DNA from: Paenibacillus faecis | Lineage (GTDB): Bacteria > Bacillota > Bacilli > Paenibacillales > Paenibacillaceae | Length of the DNA stretch: 64,000 bases | Reading direction: 5' to 3' | Assembly: GCF_008084145.1 (NCBI RefSeq) | Contig: NZ_VSDO01000001.1 | Location: 1,688,840 to 1,752,839, forward strand | Program-made: the position numbers and the translations under genes | Shown here: positions 32,521 through 41,729 of the stretch, in pieces | Position numbering within the stretch: position 1 is the stretch's first letter | Layout: the number at the start of each line of letters is the position of its first letter | Notes under the pieces: model-generated | The model's database searches: none | Seen by the model: only the letters and a program-made list of their open reading frames with translations | Told to the model about the DNA's origin: nothing

Positions 32521-33564
32521 TTGAGATCTGATGCTTTTTCACGCAGCCGGATGTTTCGCAGCATCGTTTGCGTTCTCGTGCTGACTCTGCTGTCCACGGC
32601 TCCCGGCTTCGGCGCCGCCGCTGCCAAGGCTCCCGGAAGCCCCGCCCCTCATGGCGAGAAAAAGGCGGATGAGCTGAGGTTCAGCTTATACCGGGAGATC
32701 GCGATGCTGACACATGTCCCTTGGTATTGGCTCGCTGCGATCGATCAATATGAACGGACGATAACTCCACGCAAAAAAGAACAAGCCCCGCCGAAAAATA
32801 AACTGGTCGGAATTCGCTTCAAGGAAGCGTTCTGGGCCGGACCGTTAAATCCCAACACGACCGACACGAATCCGGCCACGATTCAACTGTTCGGCGGGAT
32901 CGGCAAGGACGCCACGGCCGACGGCAAGGCAAGCCCCGAAAACGACAGGGACGCCCTGTTCACGATGGCGGTCTATTTAAACCATTTCGGATATGAAGAA
33001 GACGACATTCGGATCGCCTTATGGCGATACTACCAAAACGACTCCTCCGTGACACGCATCCGCCAGTTCGCCAAAATTTACAATACCTTCGGCCGGGTGA
33101 ACCTCTCGGATACGGCATTCCCGTTACCGGTAAAAGCAAACTATACTTATCGCGACACTTATGGGGATCGTCGTGGTTGGGGCGGGGTGCGGATCCATGA
33201 GGGGACCGACCTGTTCGCCTCTTACGGCGTTCCGGTCCGCAGCGTCTGCTACGGGATTGTGGAGACCAAGGGGTGGAATCCTTATGGCGGCTGGCGCATC
33301 GGCATTCGGGATCTGAACAACCGGTATCACTATTACGCGCACCTTCAAGGCTATGAAAAAAATATCGAAGTGGGCGACCCGATCGAGCCCGGAAAAACGA
33401 TCGGATGGGTCGGCAGCAGTGGCTACGGCCCCCCCGGCACACAAGGGCGGTTTCCGCCGCATCTCCACTACGGCGTTTACCGGGACACCGGGACGGCCGA
33501 GTGGGCGTTTAACCCCTACCCGCTCCTGGTACAGTGGGAAAGGGCGGATCGCAAGCGAAAATAG
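32521..33564 (+). CDS. M23 family metallopeptidase (LytM-like), exported
   Basis: The 347-residue protein has an N-terminal signal sequence (about 1-34) and an extended middle region. The C-terminal peptidase domain has the zinc ligands H226 and D230 in IHEGTD and H316 in HLHYG (with H314), as in lysostaphin-type enzymes that cut peptidoglycan cross-bridges. The start is a TTG at 32521 behind a strong GAAGGAGGAG site. It converges on yunB, and a terminator lies between them. Such long LytM proteins in bacilli are often sporulation related (for example SpoIIQ or L-Ala-D-Glu peptidases); this is inference. Confidence 0.9.
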   Translation: MRSDAFSRSRMFRSIVCVLVLTLLSTAPGFGAAAAKAPGSPAPHGEKKADELRFSLYREIAMLTHVPWYWLAAIDQYERTITPRKKEQAPPKNKLVGIRFKEAFWAGPLNPNTTDTNPATIQLFGGIGKDATADGKASPENDRDALFTMAVYLNHFGYEEDDIRIALWRYYQNDSSVTRIRQFAKIYNTFGRVNLSDTAFPLPVKANYTYRDTYGDRRGWGGVRIHEGTDLFASYGVPVRSVCYGIVETKGWNPYGGWRIGIRDLNNRYHYYAHLQGYEKNIEVGDPIEPGKTIGWVGSSGYGPPGTQGRFPPHLHYGVYRDTGTAEWAFNPYPLLVQWERADRKRK

Positions 33565-33582
33565 CGATAAAATCACGAAAAT

Positions 33583-33619
33583 GGGCGCCTGCGGAGGTTA
33601 GGATCTGCGGCGCCCTTTT
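33583..33619 (+). terminator. Intrinsic terminator of the M23 peptidase gene
   Basis: GGGCGC and GCGCCC enclose a G/C-rich 21-base loop region, followed by TTTTAAT, 18 bases after the stop. Confidence 0.65.
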
Positions 33620-33647
33620 AATCGGTACTGCCCGTTGTTCAAATCGT

Positions 33648-34619
33648 TCACGGTTGTTCCGTAGAGGACTCTCCGCCTCCCCTCTCTCCCTTCGGGCCGG
33701 CGTCTGTCTGCGAATCGCCGGTTTGCGGGTCGAGTTCCCGACCTCCGTTTCCGTTTCCGTTGCCGGCTCCGGCCGCTCCGCCTTCGCCATGGCCCTCATC
33801 TCCATTGCCGCTTCCGCCCCCGCCCGGCGAACCGCCATCCGCCTCTGGACCCGTTCCGTCTGTTCCCGACTTTCCGGGCTGAGACGGCAGCGCGATACTC
33901 GGGGCTCCCCCCTGATCGCCGACCGGATTCCCTTTGCTATCGTAGTAATACATCGGAACTTCGCCCACCACCAGAAGATAGGAAACCGGAATTTCCGTCT
34001 CCACCGCCTGCGGTTCCATATCGAAGGGCACAACCACGGCCAATTCCGTACGTACCCGCAAATAAACTTCCACCAGGATATTATTAATCCCCGCGTCCTG
34101 CCGGCGGGTGTTCAAATCGACTTTCACATCGCCTTTGGGTTCGATCTTGATCGGGATGCTCGGCCCGAACGAGGCCAGAATCGGACTGCCCAGCGCCTGG
34201 CCGAGCGGAATATGCTCCGAAAGGCGGGCCACCTCGTCCAACGTGTTCCGGACGGTATGAATCGTGTCCGACGTGATTCGCATATGGGCCGAATAGTTCA
34301 GCATGAAGCCCGAGACTTTTCCCGCTCCGTCCGTTTTCCAGTCGATCAGATTGCCGACATGCTCCTCATTCGCCACCTGCGCCGTAATCGCCTCATTGAT
34401 GGATTCCGTGGCGATCTGCTTCACGCGGATTTTGGCCAAATGCATAATCGGTTCCCGCATATGGCGTTCCACATATCCAATAAACTGAAATAAGGCAACG
34501 ATCACCACCACGCCCGCGATGAGCCACAGTTTTCGCCGGCTAATCGGCCTCCGGTTCCGCCCGCTTCCCCATCTTCTCACCCTCCGGTAACGCCATCCCC
34601 TTCTGAACCGCACCTTCAT
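33648..34619 (-). CDS. yunB: Sporulation protein YunB
   Basis: The 323-residue protein has a very basic N-terminus, one membrane segment (about 33-52) and the YunB domain, including EHMREPIMHLAK-like, ATESINEAI, VNLDEVARLSEHIPLGQALGSP-like and PVSYLLVVGEVPMYYYD motifs. A C-terminal low-complexity tail of about 90 residues, rich in Gly, Ser, Pro and Asn (GDQGGAPSIALPSQPGKSGT onward), extends beyond the family core. YunB is a SigE-dependent protein of unclear role. The frame reaches 34799, but the ATG at 34619 with GCAGGGGGG fits the family start. Confidence 0.88.
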   Translation of the reverse strand: MKVRFRRGWRYRRVRRWGSGRNRRPISRRKLWLIAGVVVIVALFQFIGYVERHMREPIMHLAKIRVKQIATESINEAITAQVANEEHVGNLIDWKTDGAGKVSGFMLNYSAHMRITSDTIHTVRNTLDEVARLSEHIPLGQALGSPILASFGPSIPIKIEPKGDVKVDLNTRRQDAGINNILVEVYLRVRTELAVVVPFDMEPQAVETEIPVSYLLVVGEVPMYYYDSKGNPVGDQGGAPSIALPSQPGKSGTDGTGPEADGGSPGGGGSGNGDEGHGEGGAAGAGNGNGNGGRELDPQTGDSQTDAGPKGERGGGESSTEQP

Positions 34620-34836
34620 CCCCCCTGCCCTGTCCATGGGTGCCTTCAATAAAGGGTATGCGCGTCTCCGAAAAAAAAGAAGGCCGGGCCTGGGGCCAGT
34701 TAGGAAGTTCGGTATCCGGCGACGCCGTCCCCGCAGGGCGGAACGGGTAATTCCGACGGATGCCTGCTTTCTGCCGCGATTTTGTCGAATCCGGCTCATT
34801 GGTGATGACGTAAAATAGTTTGGCCCGGCCGAAATT

Positions 34837-35025
34837 TTCTAACGGAAGCCATAGCCGCTATTTCGTACATTTGAGGCGATTGCGAATTCTAACGGACGCA
34901 GTAGCCGCTATTTCCCTAAAATGAGGCCATTCAGGCGGGAAAGTCGACAAATAGGCGCTATTATTTCCGTTAGAATTTCAAAAGTGCGGATTTTCGCGAA
35001 ATAGCGGCTATTATTTCCGTTAGAA
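34837..35025. repeat. Inverted pair of tandem 27-base repeats (TTCTAACGGA...TAGCCGCTATTT)
   Basis: Copies at 34837-34863 and 34887-34913 run forward, and copies at 34949-34975 and 34999-35025 run in reverse. Each pair has exactly 50 bases from start to start. The whole forms a 189-base inverted-repeat structure with 77-base arms and a 35-base centre. It lies in the 1,011-base gap 34620-35630, which has no credible gene. Confidence 0.85.
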
Positions 35026-35191
35026 CCAACTGTGTTCGCTAAAACCAGCGCGCGGCATGTAGTTCGCGTTAATCCCAATGCGCGGCGTTAGGCCAAAATC
35101 TGATTTCGGGGCCCGCTCAGAGTAATAAGGTCCTTCTCTTCTTGACCGCTATTCTTCCCTAAACCGTATCGGGCGGCAACTTGTCCCTTGC

Positions 35192-35435
35192 CAGACAACC
35201 TTAATAACATAAAATTCCTGCATATCTGCATGTTTTTTTCTTGTTCGGAACAAAAATTTGAAAATTCCTGCGATTCTGCAGGAATCTTTGACGAAACCGG
35301 CTCGTTTCTCTAAAATCACTAGAAATACCTGCAGATTTGCATCTTTTTCTAACATCCGCTCAGGAATCGGCCTGAATACCTGCAGATTTGCATCTTTTTG
35401 GAGTTGGCCGGGTTGGAAGGTAGGGGTTAGGCACC
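35192..35435 (+). repeat. Dispersed palindromic element, copy B
   Basis: This copy has the same order as copy A: CAGACAACCTTAATAACAT, a TGCATATCTGCATG block, a hairpin at about 35261-35285 (with a slightly altered loop), the invariant block GACGAAACCGGCTCGTTTCT, and two ACCTGCAGATTTGCATCTTT-type units (35325-35349 and 35378-35400 region). It ends in GGAGTTGG and GGCACC, without the 3' extension seen in copies A and D. Confidence 0.85.
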
Positions 35436-35535
35436 TTGATCTTCGTCAACTAAATACGATTTGGCGACTCCTCATTTTCTCCTACTACGATGTCTGATGA
35501 GGCACCGGCGCCCCAAACCAAATGACCGGTATTGC

Positions 35536-35614
35536 GGATTAGAGCAGGGCATGGCGCACACGAAAAAAGCCTGCATCTTTCGCAGGCTTTTTTCGTATGG
35601 CGACGCTCTAATCC
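35536..35614 (-). terminator. Nested terminator of the GH36 gene
   Basis: The inner stem CGAAAAAAGCCTGC/GCAGGCTTTTTTCG (35561-35595) is a perfect 14-bp hairpin with a T run on both strands. Outer arms GGATTAGAGC (35536-35545) and GCTCTAATCC (35605-35614) add another perfect 10 bp. It lies 16 bases past the GH36 stop. Confidence 0.85.
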
Positions 35615-35630
35615 GTCCCGCCGTCACTTC

Positions 35631-37793
35631 TCAGTTCTCCACGGCCTTCAGTCTGAACATCGCGCTGGCGTAGTCGCCCTTCAGTCCGGGAAGGGGCAAG
35701 CCGATCCGCATCAGCCGGTCGCCGGGCAGCACATCCTCCGTGCTTTCGCCTTCGATCCGGTAATCATAGTCCGGATGAAGACCCTGGAGCCGCAGCCTCC
35801 GCTCCGGAGCGTTGGGCTCGGCCAGCACCCGGAAATAGAAGGCCAGCGCTTCTTTGCGGTCGGCGGATACGAACATCCAGGCGGACTCGCCTCCCTCGAA
35901 CGGGCTTAATAGCCGATAGAGATCGCCCTGTTGCACGAGGGAGCGGATCTCCTTATATACCCGGACCTGCTCCTTCACGATTTCCTTCTCTTCATCCGTA
36001 AACTGGGTCAGGTCCAGTTCATAGCCGAAGTTGCCGGACATCGCCACATCGCCTCGCATTTTCAGCGGGGTCATGCGCCCTACCTGATGGTTCGGCACCG
36101 CGGATACATGGGCCCCGATCGAGCTGACCGGATAGACCAGGCTGGTGCCGTACTGAATCTTGAGCCGCTCGACCGCGTCGGTATTATCGCTGGTCCAGGT
36201 TTGCGGCATATAATACATCATGCCGGGATCGAACCGGCCGCCTCCGCTCGAGCAGTTCTCGAACAAGATATGCGGAAACTCGGACGTCAGCCGTTCAAGC
36301 AGTTCGTACAGCCCCAACACGTACCGGTGGGCGATCTCGGCCTGCTGCTCGGGCGGGCTCTGCACGGAACCGATTTCCGTCAAATAGCGGTTCATGTCCC
36401 ATTTGATGTAGGAGACCGGCACCGTGCTAAAAATCCCGCTCAGCGTCTGGTAGATATACTCCCGCACATCCGCGCGCGAATAATCCAGCACAAGCTGCCA
36501 CCGCGCCTCCGTCCGGCGCCGGCCTTCGACGTGAAGGCACCAATCCGGATGCTGGCGGTACAGTTCGCTGTCCGGGGAGATCATCTCCGGCTCCACCCAT
36601 AATCCGAACTGCATGTCCAAAGCTTTGACCTGGTCCGCAAGGTCGGTCAGGCCGCCGGGCAGCTTGCGCAAATCGGGCGTCCAATCGCCGAGGGACGATC
36701 TGTCGTTATCCCGCTTGCCGAACCACCCGTCGTCGAGCACGAAGAGCTCGATGCCCAACTCGGCACCCGCCTTGGCGATCGATACGATCTTCTCCGTAGT
36801 GAAGTCGAAGTAAGTGCCCTCCCAGTTGTTGACCAGAATCGGCCGTTCCCGGTCGCGATGCACCCCGCGGCTCAACCGGGTCCGGTACAAACGGTGATAC
36901 GTTCTCGACATCGCTCCGAGCCCGGCCGGCGAATACACCATCACGGCTTCCGGCGTTTGAAAAGCTTCTCCCGGTTTCAAAACCCAGTGGAAATCAAACG
37001 GATTCAGCCCGATGGACAGCCTCGTGCTCCGGAAGGGATCCACTTCGGCCTGGGCCGCGAAGCTGCCGCTGTATACCAGGCTCATGCTATACACCTCGCC
37101 GTGCTCTTCCCCGGCTCCCGGCTCCGCCAGCGCGACGAACGGGTTCAACTGGTGCCCGCTGACCCCCCGTCTGCTTTCGATTACCGTTCCTCCGGACCCG
37201 AGCGGGCGGCGCTCCAGGTGCCCTTCCCTGGCCCATGTACCGGCCAGATAGATCATGTCCAGGTCGGATCGCGGCAAATCGACGCTGGCGCTCAGCGCCC
37301 GCATCACCCCAAGCGGACCCGTGCCGGAATTGACCAGGCGCGCCGACCGGGTCACCGCGTCGGCGTGTTGGAATACGGTATAGTTCAAATACACCGTCAG
37401 GCCGCTGTATTCGTCCCTTAACTCCAACTCCAGCGTTTCGGCTTCTTCCTCGCTTTCCGCATAGACCGCGGGCAGCCCCTCAAGCTTCGGCTTGCCTCCG
37501 AAAATCCGGTGCCCCTGATATTTCAGCTCCGTAATCCGGGAACCGTCCTCAAGCCGGACTTGATACGCCGGATGGCGGAAATCCCCTGACCCGTACTGCG
37601 GGTACTCCTGCGGAAGCCGGTCCAGCGCAAGATTGCCGCTCAAATTAATGTAACTTCGGGGGCGGTCCGTCAGCCGCAATTTTTGTCCCCAATACGCATG
37701 AGCCGGGTAACCGTTCACGATTTGCAGGATATAACTCATATTCTCCGATTGAAGATGGAAGATCTGTTCCGATTCATTATATTGGATCGCCAT
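35631..37793 (-). CDS. Alpha-galactosidase, glycoside hydrolase family 36
   Basis: The 720-residue enzyme hydrolyses alpha-1,6-linked galactose from melibiose, raffinose-type sugars or galactomannan fragments. The retaining nucleophile is the Asp in YIKWDMNRYL and the acid/base the Asp in TWTSDNTDA. The segments VNNWEGTYFDFT, LFVLDDGWFGKRD and FENCSSGGGRFDPGMM complete the GH36 active site. No signal peptide is present, so it acts on imported sugars. The frame opens at 37880. The ATG at 37793 after AAGGGGAT is preferred. An AraC regulator is divergent, 203 bases away. Confidence 0.95.
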   Translation of the reverse strand: MAIQYNESEQIFHLQSENMSYILQIVNGYPAHAYWGQKLRLTDRPRSYINLSGNLALDRLPQEYPQYGSGDFRHPAYQVRLEDGSRITELKYQGHRIFGGKPKLEGLPAVYAESEEEAETLELELRDEYSGLTVYLNYTVFQHADAVTRSARLVNSGTGPLGVMRALSASVDLPRSDLDMIYLAGTWAREGHLERRPLGSGGTVIESRRGVSGHQLNPFVALAEPGAGEEHGEVYSMSLVYSGSFAAQAEVDPFRSTRLSIGLNPFDFHWVLKPGEAFQTPEAVMVYSPAGLGAMSRTYHRLYRTRLSRGVHRDRERPILVNNWEGTYFDFTTEKIVSIAKAGAELGIELFVLDDGWFGKRDNDRSSLGDWTPDLRKLPGGLTDLADQVKALDMQFGLWVEPEMISPDSELYRQHPDWCLHVEGRRRTEARWQLVLDYSRADVREYIYQTLSGIFSTVPVSYIKWDMNRYLTEIGSVQSPPEQQAEIAHRYVLGLYELLERLTSEFPHILFENCSSGGGRFDPGMMYYMPQTWTSDNTDAVERLKIQYGTSLVYPVSSIGAHVSAVPNHQVGRMTPLKMRGDVAMSGNFGYELDLTQFTDEEKEIVKEQVRVYKEIRSLVQQGDLYRLLSPFEGGESAWMFVSADRKEALAFYFRVLAEPNAPERRLRLQGLHPDYDYRIEGESTEDVLPGDRLMRIGLPLPGLKGDYASAMFRLKAVEN

Positions 37794-37996
37794 AATAATC
37801 CCCTTTTCCGACAAATTCATTAAAAAACCCGCTATTCCTCCCATCATAAGGCGGAGATCCCGAAGCCGTAAATGGAACATCGCTACACAAATATGGCATA
37901 GTCATAGATTATCGTGAAAAATAACGGAAATCTGGCGAATCTATATGGTATGGTACTAGATAGAACAGATCACAACGCAGTAAGGGGGAATCCTCA

Positions 37997-38824
37997 TTGA
38001 TCGAATATCTGGCGGTCCACCCGTCCTTTCTCGATCTGCACCTGACCCAATACGGAATGGAGCAGTGCACACCTCTTCATGACTTCGGACCCGCCGTCCG
38101 GGACTATTATCTTTTGCACTTCGTCCTGGAAGGCAGAGGCAAGTTTGAAACCCGGGAGCACAGCTATCCCCTGGAACGAGGTCAGGCTTTTCTCATTTCT
38201 CCGGGGGAGGTAACTTACTACCAGGCCGACAGGGAGCACCCGTGGAAATATGGATGGATCGGGTTTCAGGGCATCCAGGCGGAAGCTTTTTTGCAGGAGG
38301 CCGGTCTCTCCGTGGAATGGCCCATTCTCCACCGGTTTGATCCTGAGCTTGTCGAGAAACGGATCTTTCAGATGCACCACGCCAAAAAGATGGAGAGCGG
38401 GCGCGATCTGAGACGGGCCTCGCTTCTGTATTCGCTGTTTTCCCACATGGCCGAAGCCAACCCCAAGCCGGCCTCCGCATGGGGGAAGCATAACCGGCAG
38501 GACCTGTATGTGCAAAAGGTGATTGATTTTATCGAGATCAACTATGCCGACAAAATCAGGATCTCGCAAATCGCCGACTACGTCGGTCTCGACCGCAGCT
38601 ATCTTTGCGCCGTGTTTAAAGCGCGAATGGGCACCAGTCTCCAGGAGCACCTGATCCGGTTCAGGATCAACAAGGCGTGCAGCCTGATGAACAACCCGCT
38701 GCTGACGATCGGCGATATCGCGAGGTCCGTCGGATACGAGGATCCGCTGCTTTTTTCCAAAATGTTCAAAAAAGAAAAAGGGCTCTCCCCCAGACAGTAC
38801 CGCTGTTCCCCAACGGATGCCTGA
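37997..38824 (+). CDS. AraC family transcriptional regulator
   Basis: The 275-residue protein has an N-terminal cupin sensor domain (HFVLEGRGKFETREHSYPLERGQ-like, with FLISPGEVTYYQAD) and a C-terminal pair of helix-turn-helix motifs (ISQIADYVGLDRSYLCAVFK and IGDIARSVGYEDPLLFSKMFK). This arrangement matches sugar-responsive regulators such as those of raffinose and melibiose operons. It starts at a TTG at 37997 behind AGGGGG. Lying divergent from GH36 and convergent with GH42, it probably activates the alpha-galactosidase gene with a galactoside ligand (inference). Confidence 0.9.
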   Translation: MIEYLAVHPSFLDLHLTQYGMEQCTPLHDFGPAVRDYYLLHFVLEGRGKFETREHSYPLERGQAFLISPGEVTYYQADREHPWKYGWIGFQGIQAEAFLQEAGLSVEWPILHRFDPELVEKRIFQMHHAKKMESGRDLRRASLLYSLFSHMAEANPKPASAWGKHNRQDLYVQKVIDFIEINYADKIRISQIADYVGLDRSYLCAVFKARMGTSLQEHLIRFRINKACSLMNNPLLTIGDIARSVGYEDPLLFSKMFKKEKGLSPRQYRCSPTDA

Positions 38825-38844
38825 AGGGAGGCCCCTTCGTTTTT
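38823..38844 (+). terminator. Intrinsic terminator of the AraC regulator gene
   Basis: GAAGGG and CCCTTC form a 6-bp stem with a 4-base loop, followed by GTTTTTATT. It overlaps the regulator's stop codon. Confidence 0.7.
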
Positions 38845-38851
38845 ATTCAGA

Positions 38852-40906
38852 CTAGGCTTGAACAGTTCTTTTGGCAACCAGCACCTCATAGGGGGCGAGC
38901 GCCCATGGTTGGCTTAGATCGGCTTCACGGCTCACGGCCTGCCAGTCCGAACCGAGCGGCAAAATGGCCGCGGAAGCCGCATTATAGTTTTGTAAGAAGA
39001 TATACTCCACTTTCTCATCAGACCGGGCGGCCGCATATACCCCATCGGGCAGCGTGATGTCGACCGGCCTGTACAGCCCGACCGATTCGGTCAGATCCAG
39101 ATAAAAATCATCATAAAAACGCGCCTCGAAGTGGCTGGCGATATAATACGCCTGACCGCGGCCAAAAGTATTCCTCGTTACCGCCGGCCTTCCGGCATAG
39201 AAATCCTCGTCATACACCAGGAGCGTCTCCGCCCCTTCCAAATGAAGCAGATCGCACAGCTTATTGCAGACGTAGGAGCCGCGCAGGGCTCCTGCGCCCT
39301 TCCCGAACGGTTGGACCACGCTGCCGCGGTTATGTTCGTGGTCATACAGTCCGTCGATTTCCTCGCTAACCACGCCGGCCACGTCCGTCAACCGGTAAGG
39401 AGCATCCCCTTGGAAAACCAGGTCGTTCTCGTTCACGATCCCGCTCCAATAGGTCATGACGAGGACCCCGCCCCGCTCGACGAAAGAGCGCAGCTTCCGT
39501 TCAAACTCCCCCCGGAGCATATAGATCATCGGAGCGATGAGCAGTTTATAGCCGTCGATGTCGCTCTCCATATCCACAAAATCCGTCGTAATGCCCCGTT
39601 TGAGGAGGGCCCGGTAATGGGACTGGACTTCTTCGATATAGCCCATATCCCGATTACGCGGTCCTTGCGAGTCTTCGATCGCCCATTTGTTTTCCCAATC
39701 GTACACGATAGCCGCTTCCGCCTTCGGTACGGTACCGGCTACCCCGGACAGGCTGCCGAGCAGTCGGCCCAAGTCCGCGACTTCGTCAAAAACTCTCGTG
39801 TCCGCGCTGCCGTCATGAGACACGACCGCCCCGTGAAACTTCTCGCTGGAGCCGCGGCTTTTGCGCCACTGAAAATACTGGACCGAATTCGATCCATGAG
39901 CCACCGCCTGCAGGGAGGAGAGCTTATGCATCCCCGGCTTTTTCAGTTTCGATACGCTCTGCCAATTGGTCATGCTGGGCGAGCTTTCCATCAACAGGAA
40001 AGGCGCTTTTTTGATCGATCGCATCAGATCGTGATTCATGGCGGTATCTACGGCAATCTCGATATCCGGTTTCTTGTGCCAGGTCGGATAATTGTCCCAG
40101 GACACGATATCTACCGCATCTTTGAACTTGAAGTAGTTAAGTCCGTTGTAGTAATACATGAAATTGGTCGTCGCCGGAAGTTCCGGGCGGTACGCCTTCA
40201 CTGCGGCAATTTCATGCCGCATGAAATCCAGGGTTTGATCCGTCACAAACCTCCGCCAATCCAGATTCATGCCGTGTATCGCATTTTCCCCGTGAGGGGC
40301 CGGCGACTCGATCTGCGACCAGTCGGTATACGTGTGGCTCCAGAACGTGGTCCACCATTGCTCGTTCAAGTTATCGAGCGTGCCGTACTTGCGCTCCAGC
40401 CACTGCCTGAAAGCCTCCTGGCATAAGTCGCAGTGGCAGTCTCCGCCGTATTCATTGGAAATATGCCACAGCTTGACCGCCGGATGATGGCCGTAACGCT
40501 TGGCAAGCTCTCCATTGATCCGCTCGATCTTTTCCCGGTAAACGGGCGATGTATAGCAGTGGTTATGGCGCGCCCCGAACAAGTTGCGGCGGCGGTCCGC
40601 GGAGACCCGCAGCACCTCGGGATACTTCTGCGCCAGCCAGGCCGGCCGCGCGCCGGAAGGGGTGGCCAGGAATACGGAGATCCCGTTGGCGTGCAGGGAA
40701 TCGAGGATCCCGTCCAGCCAATCCCACCGGTAGCTGCCTTCCTCGGGCTCCAGGGCGGCCCAGGAGAAGATCCCGACGGACATCACATTGCAGCCCGCTT
40801 TTTTCATATATTCGATGTCCTGCTTCAGAATCTCCGGATGTTTCAACCATTGTTCCGGATTATAATCGGCTCCATGCAAAAGCCGCTCGTTAAAATAAGC
40901 GCTCAT
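38852..40906 (-). CDS. Beta-galactosidase, glycoside hydrolase family 42
   Basis: The 684-residue intracellular enzyme hydrolyses beta-galactosides such as lactose or galacto-oligosaccharides. It begins LLHGADYNPEQWLKHPEI and has ASWAALEPEEG-like and PSGARPAWLAQKYPEVL motifs. The acid/base Glu is in HISNEYGGDCHC and the nucleophile Glu in LLMESSPSMTNWQ. The Cys pair in CHCDLC can bind zinc, as in other GH42 enzymes. GGAGG is 6 bases before the ATG at 40906. It is the last gene of the operon headed by the sugar-binding protein. Confidence 0.95.
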   Translation of the reverse strand: MSAYFNERLLHGADYNPEQWLKHPEILKQDIEYMKKAGCNVMSVGIFSWAALEPEEGSYRWDWLDGILDSLHANGISVFLATPSGARPAWLAQKYPEVLRVSADRRRNLFGARHNHCYTSPVYREKIERINGELAKRYGHHPAVKLWHISNEYGGDCHCDLCQEAFRQWLERKYGTLDNLNEQWWTTFWSHTYTDWSQIESPAPHGENAIHGMNLDWRRFVTDQTLDFMRHEIAAVKAYRPELPATTNFMYYYNGLNYFKFKDAVDIVSWDNYPTWHKKPDIEIAVDTAMNHDLMRSIKKAPFLLMESSPSMTNWQSVSKLKKPGMHKLSSLQAVAHGSNSVQYFQWRKSRGSSEKFHGAVVSHDGSADTRVFDEVADLGRLLGSLSGVAGTVPKAEAAIVYDWENKWAIEDSQGPRNRDMGYIEEVQSHYRALLKRGITTDFVDMESDIDGYKLLIAPMIYMLRGEFERKLRSFVERGGVLVMTYWSGIVNENDLVFQGDAPYRLTDVAGVVSEEIDGLYDHEHNRGSVVQPFGKGAGALRGSYVCNKLCDLLHLEGAETLLVYDEDFYAGRPAVTRNTFGRGQAYYIASHFEARFYDDFYLDLTESVGLYRPVDITLPDGVYAAARSDEKVEYIFLQNYNAASAAILPLGSDWQAVSREADLSQPWALAPYEVLVAKRTVQA

Positions 40907-40922
40907 CTTCATCCTCCGTTCC

Positions 40923-41729
40923 TTATTTGACCGAACCGAGCATCCCCTGGACGAACTGCTTCTGCAGCAGGAAGAAGATCGCGACCGTCGGAAGCGTCGT
41001 CACCACAATGGCCACCATAATGATCCCGTAGTCCGGATTATAGGAGGAGGCCAGCGAGGACACGATCAGCGGCAGCGTCTTTTTCTCCTGGGTTTGCAGC
41101 GCGATGAGCGGCCAGAGGAAATTGTTCCAGTTATTCATGAACGTGATGATGGCCGCCGCCGCGTAGGTCGGCTTCATCGTCGGCATGTAAACGCGCGTAA
41201 ACAAACGCCACTCGTTCAGTCCGTCAACCCGTCCCGCCTGCAGCAGTTCGCGCGGAAACGACTTCGTATTTTGCATAAAGAAGAAAATCATAAACGCCGT
41301 AGTAATCGTCGGCAGAATGACGGCCGTCGGCGAGTTGAGCAGCCCCATCCGGCTGAACATGCGGAACAGCGGAATCATTACGGCCGCAAACGGCATCATC
41401 ATGGAGAGCATCAGCAGACCGAACAACCGGTCCTTGCCCCGGGATCGGTAGATTTCAAAACCGTAGCCGGCCATGGAGCTAAGAATGAGCGTGAACAGCG
41501 TGCCGACGACGGCGATGAGCGCCGAGTTCCAAAACGCCGTTCCCAGCGTGGTCATATCCAGCAATTTGGTAATATTTTCCGAGAGCATCGAACCGAAGCT
41601 GAATTTGCCTTTGACAATGTCGGAGGAACTGTTCGTCATGCCGATCAGCATCCAGAGAAACGGAAACAAAGAGATCGCGGACACGATCATTAAAAACAGG
41701 TGAACCCCCAGCGCGCTGGCTTTCTTCAT
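40923..41729 (-). CDS. Carbohydrate ABC transporter permease (MalG type)
   Basis: This inner-membrane permease of 268 residues has six membrane segments. The EAA-type loop ELLQAGRVDGLNEWRLFTRVYMP near residue 158 docks the ATPase. It overlaps the other permease gene by 4 bases and precedes GH42 by 16. The pair imports an oligosaccharide, probably a galactoside, as judged by the flanking enzymes. No ATPase gene is present, so a shared MsmX-type ATPase elsewhere is likely. Confidence 0.92.
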   Translation of the reverse strand: MKKASALGVHLFLMIVSAISLFPFLWMLIGMTNSSSDIVKGKFSFGSMLSENITKLLDMTTLGTAFWNSALIAVVGTLFTLILSSMAGYGFEIYRSRGKDRLFGLLMLSMMMPFAAVMIPLFRMFSRMGLLNSPTAVILPTITTAFMIFFFMQNTKSFPRELLQAGRVDGLNEWRLFTRVYMPTMKPTYAAAAIITFMNNWNNFLWPLIALQTQEKKTLPLIVSSLASSYNPDYGIIMVAIVVTTLPTVAIFFLLQKQFVQGMLGSVK

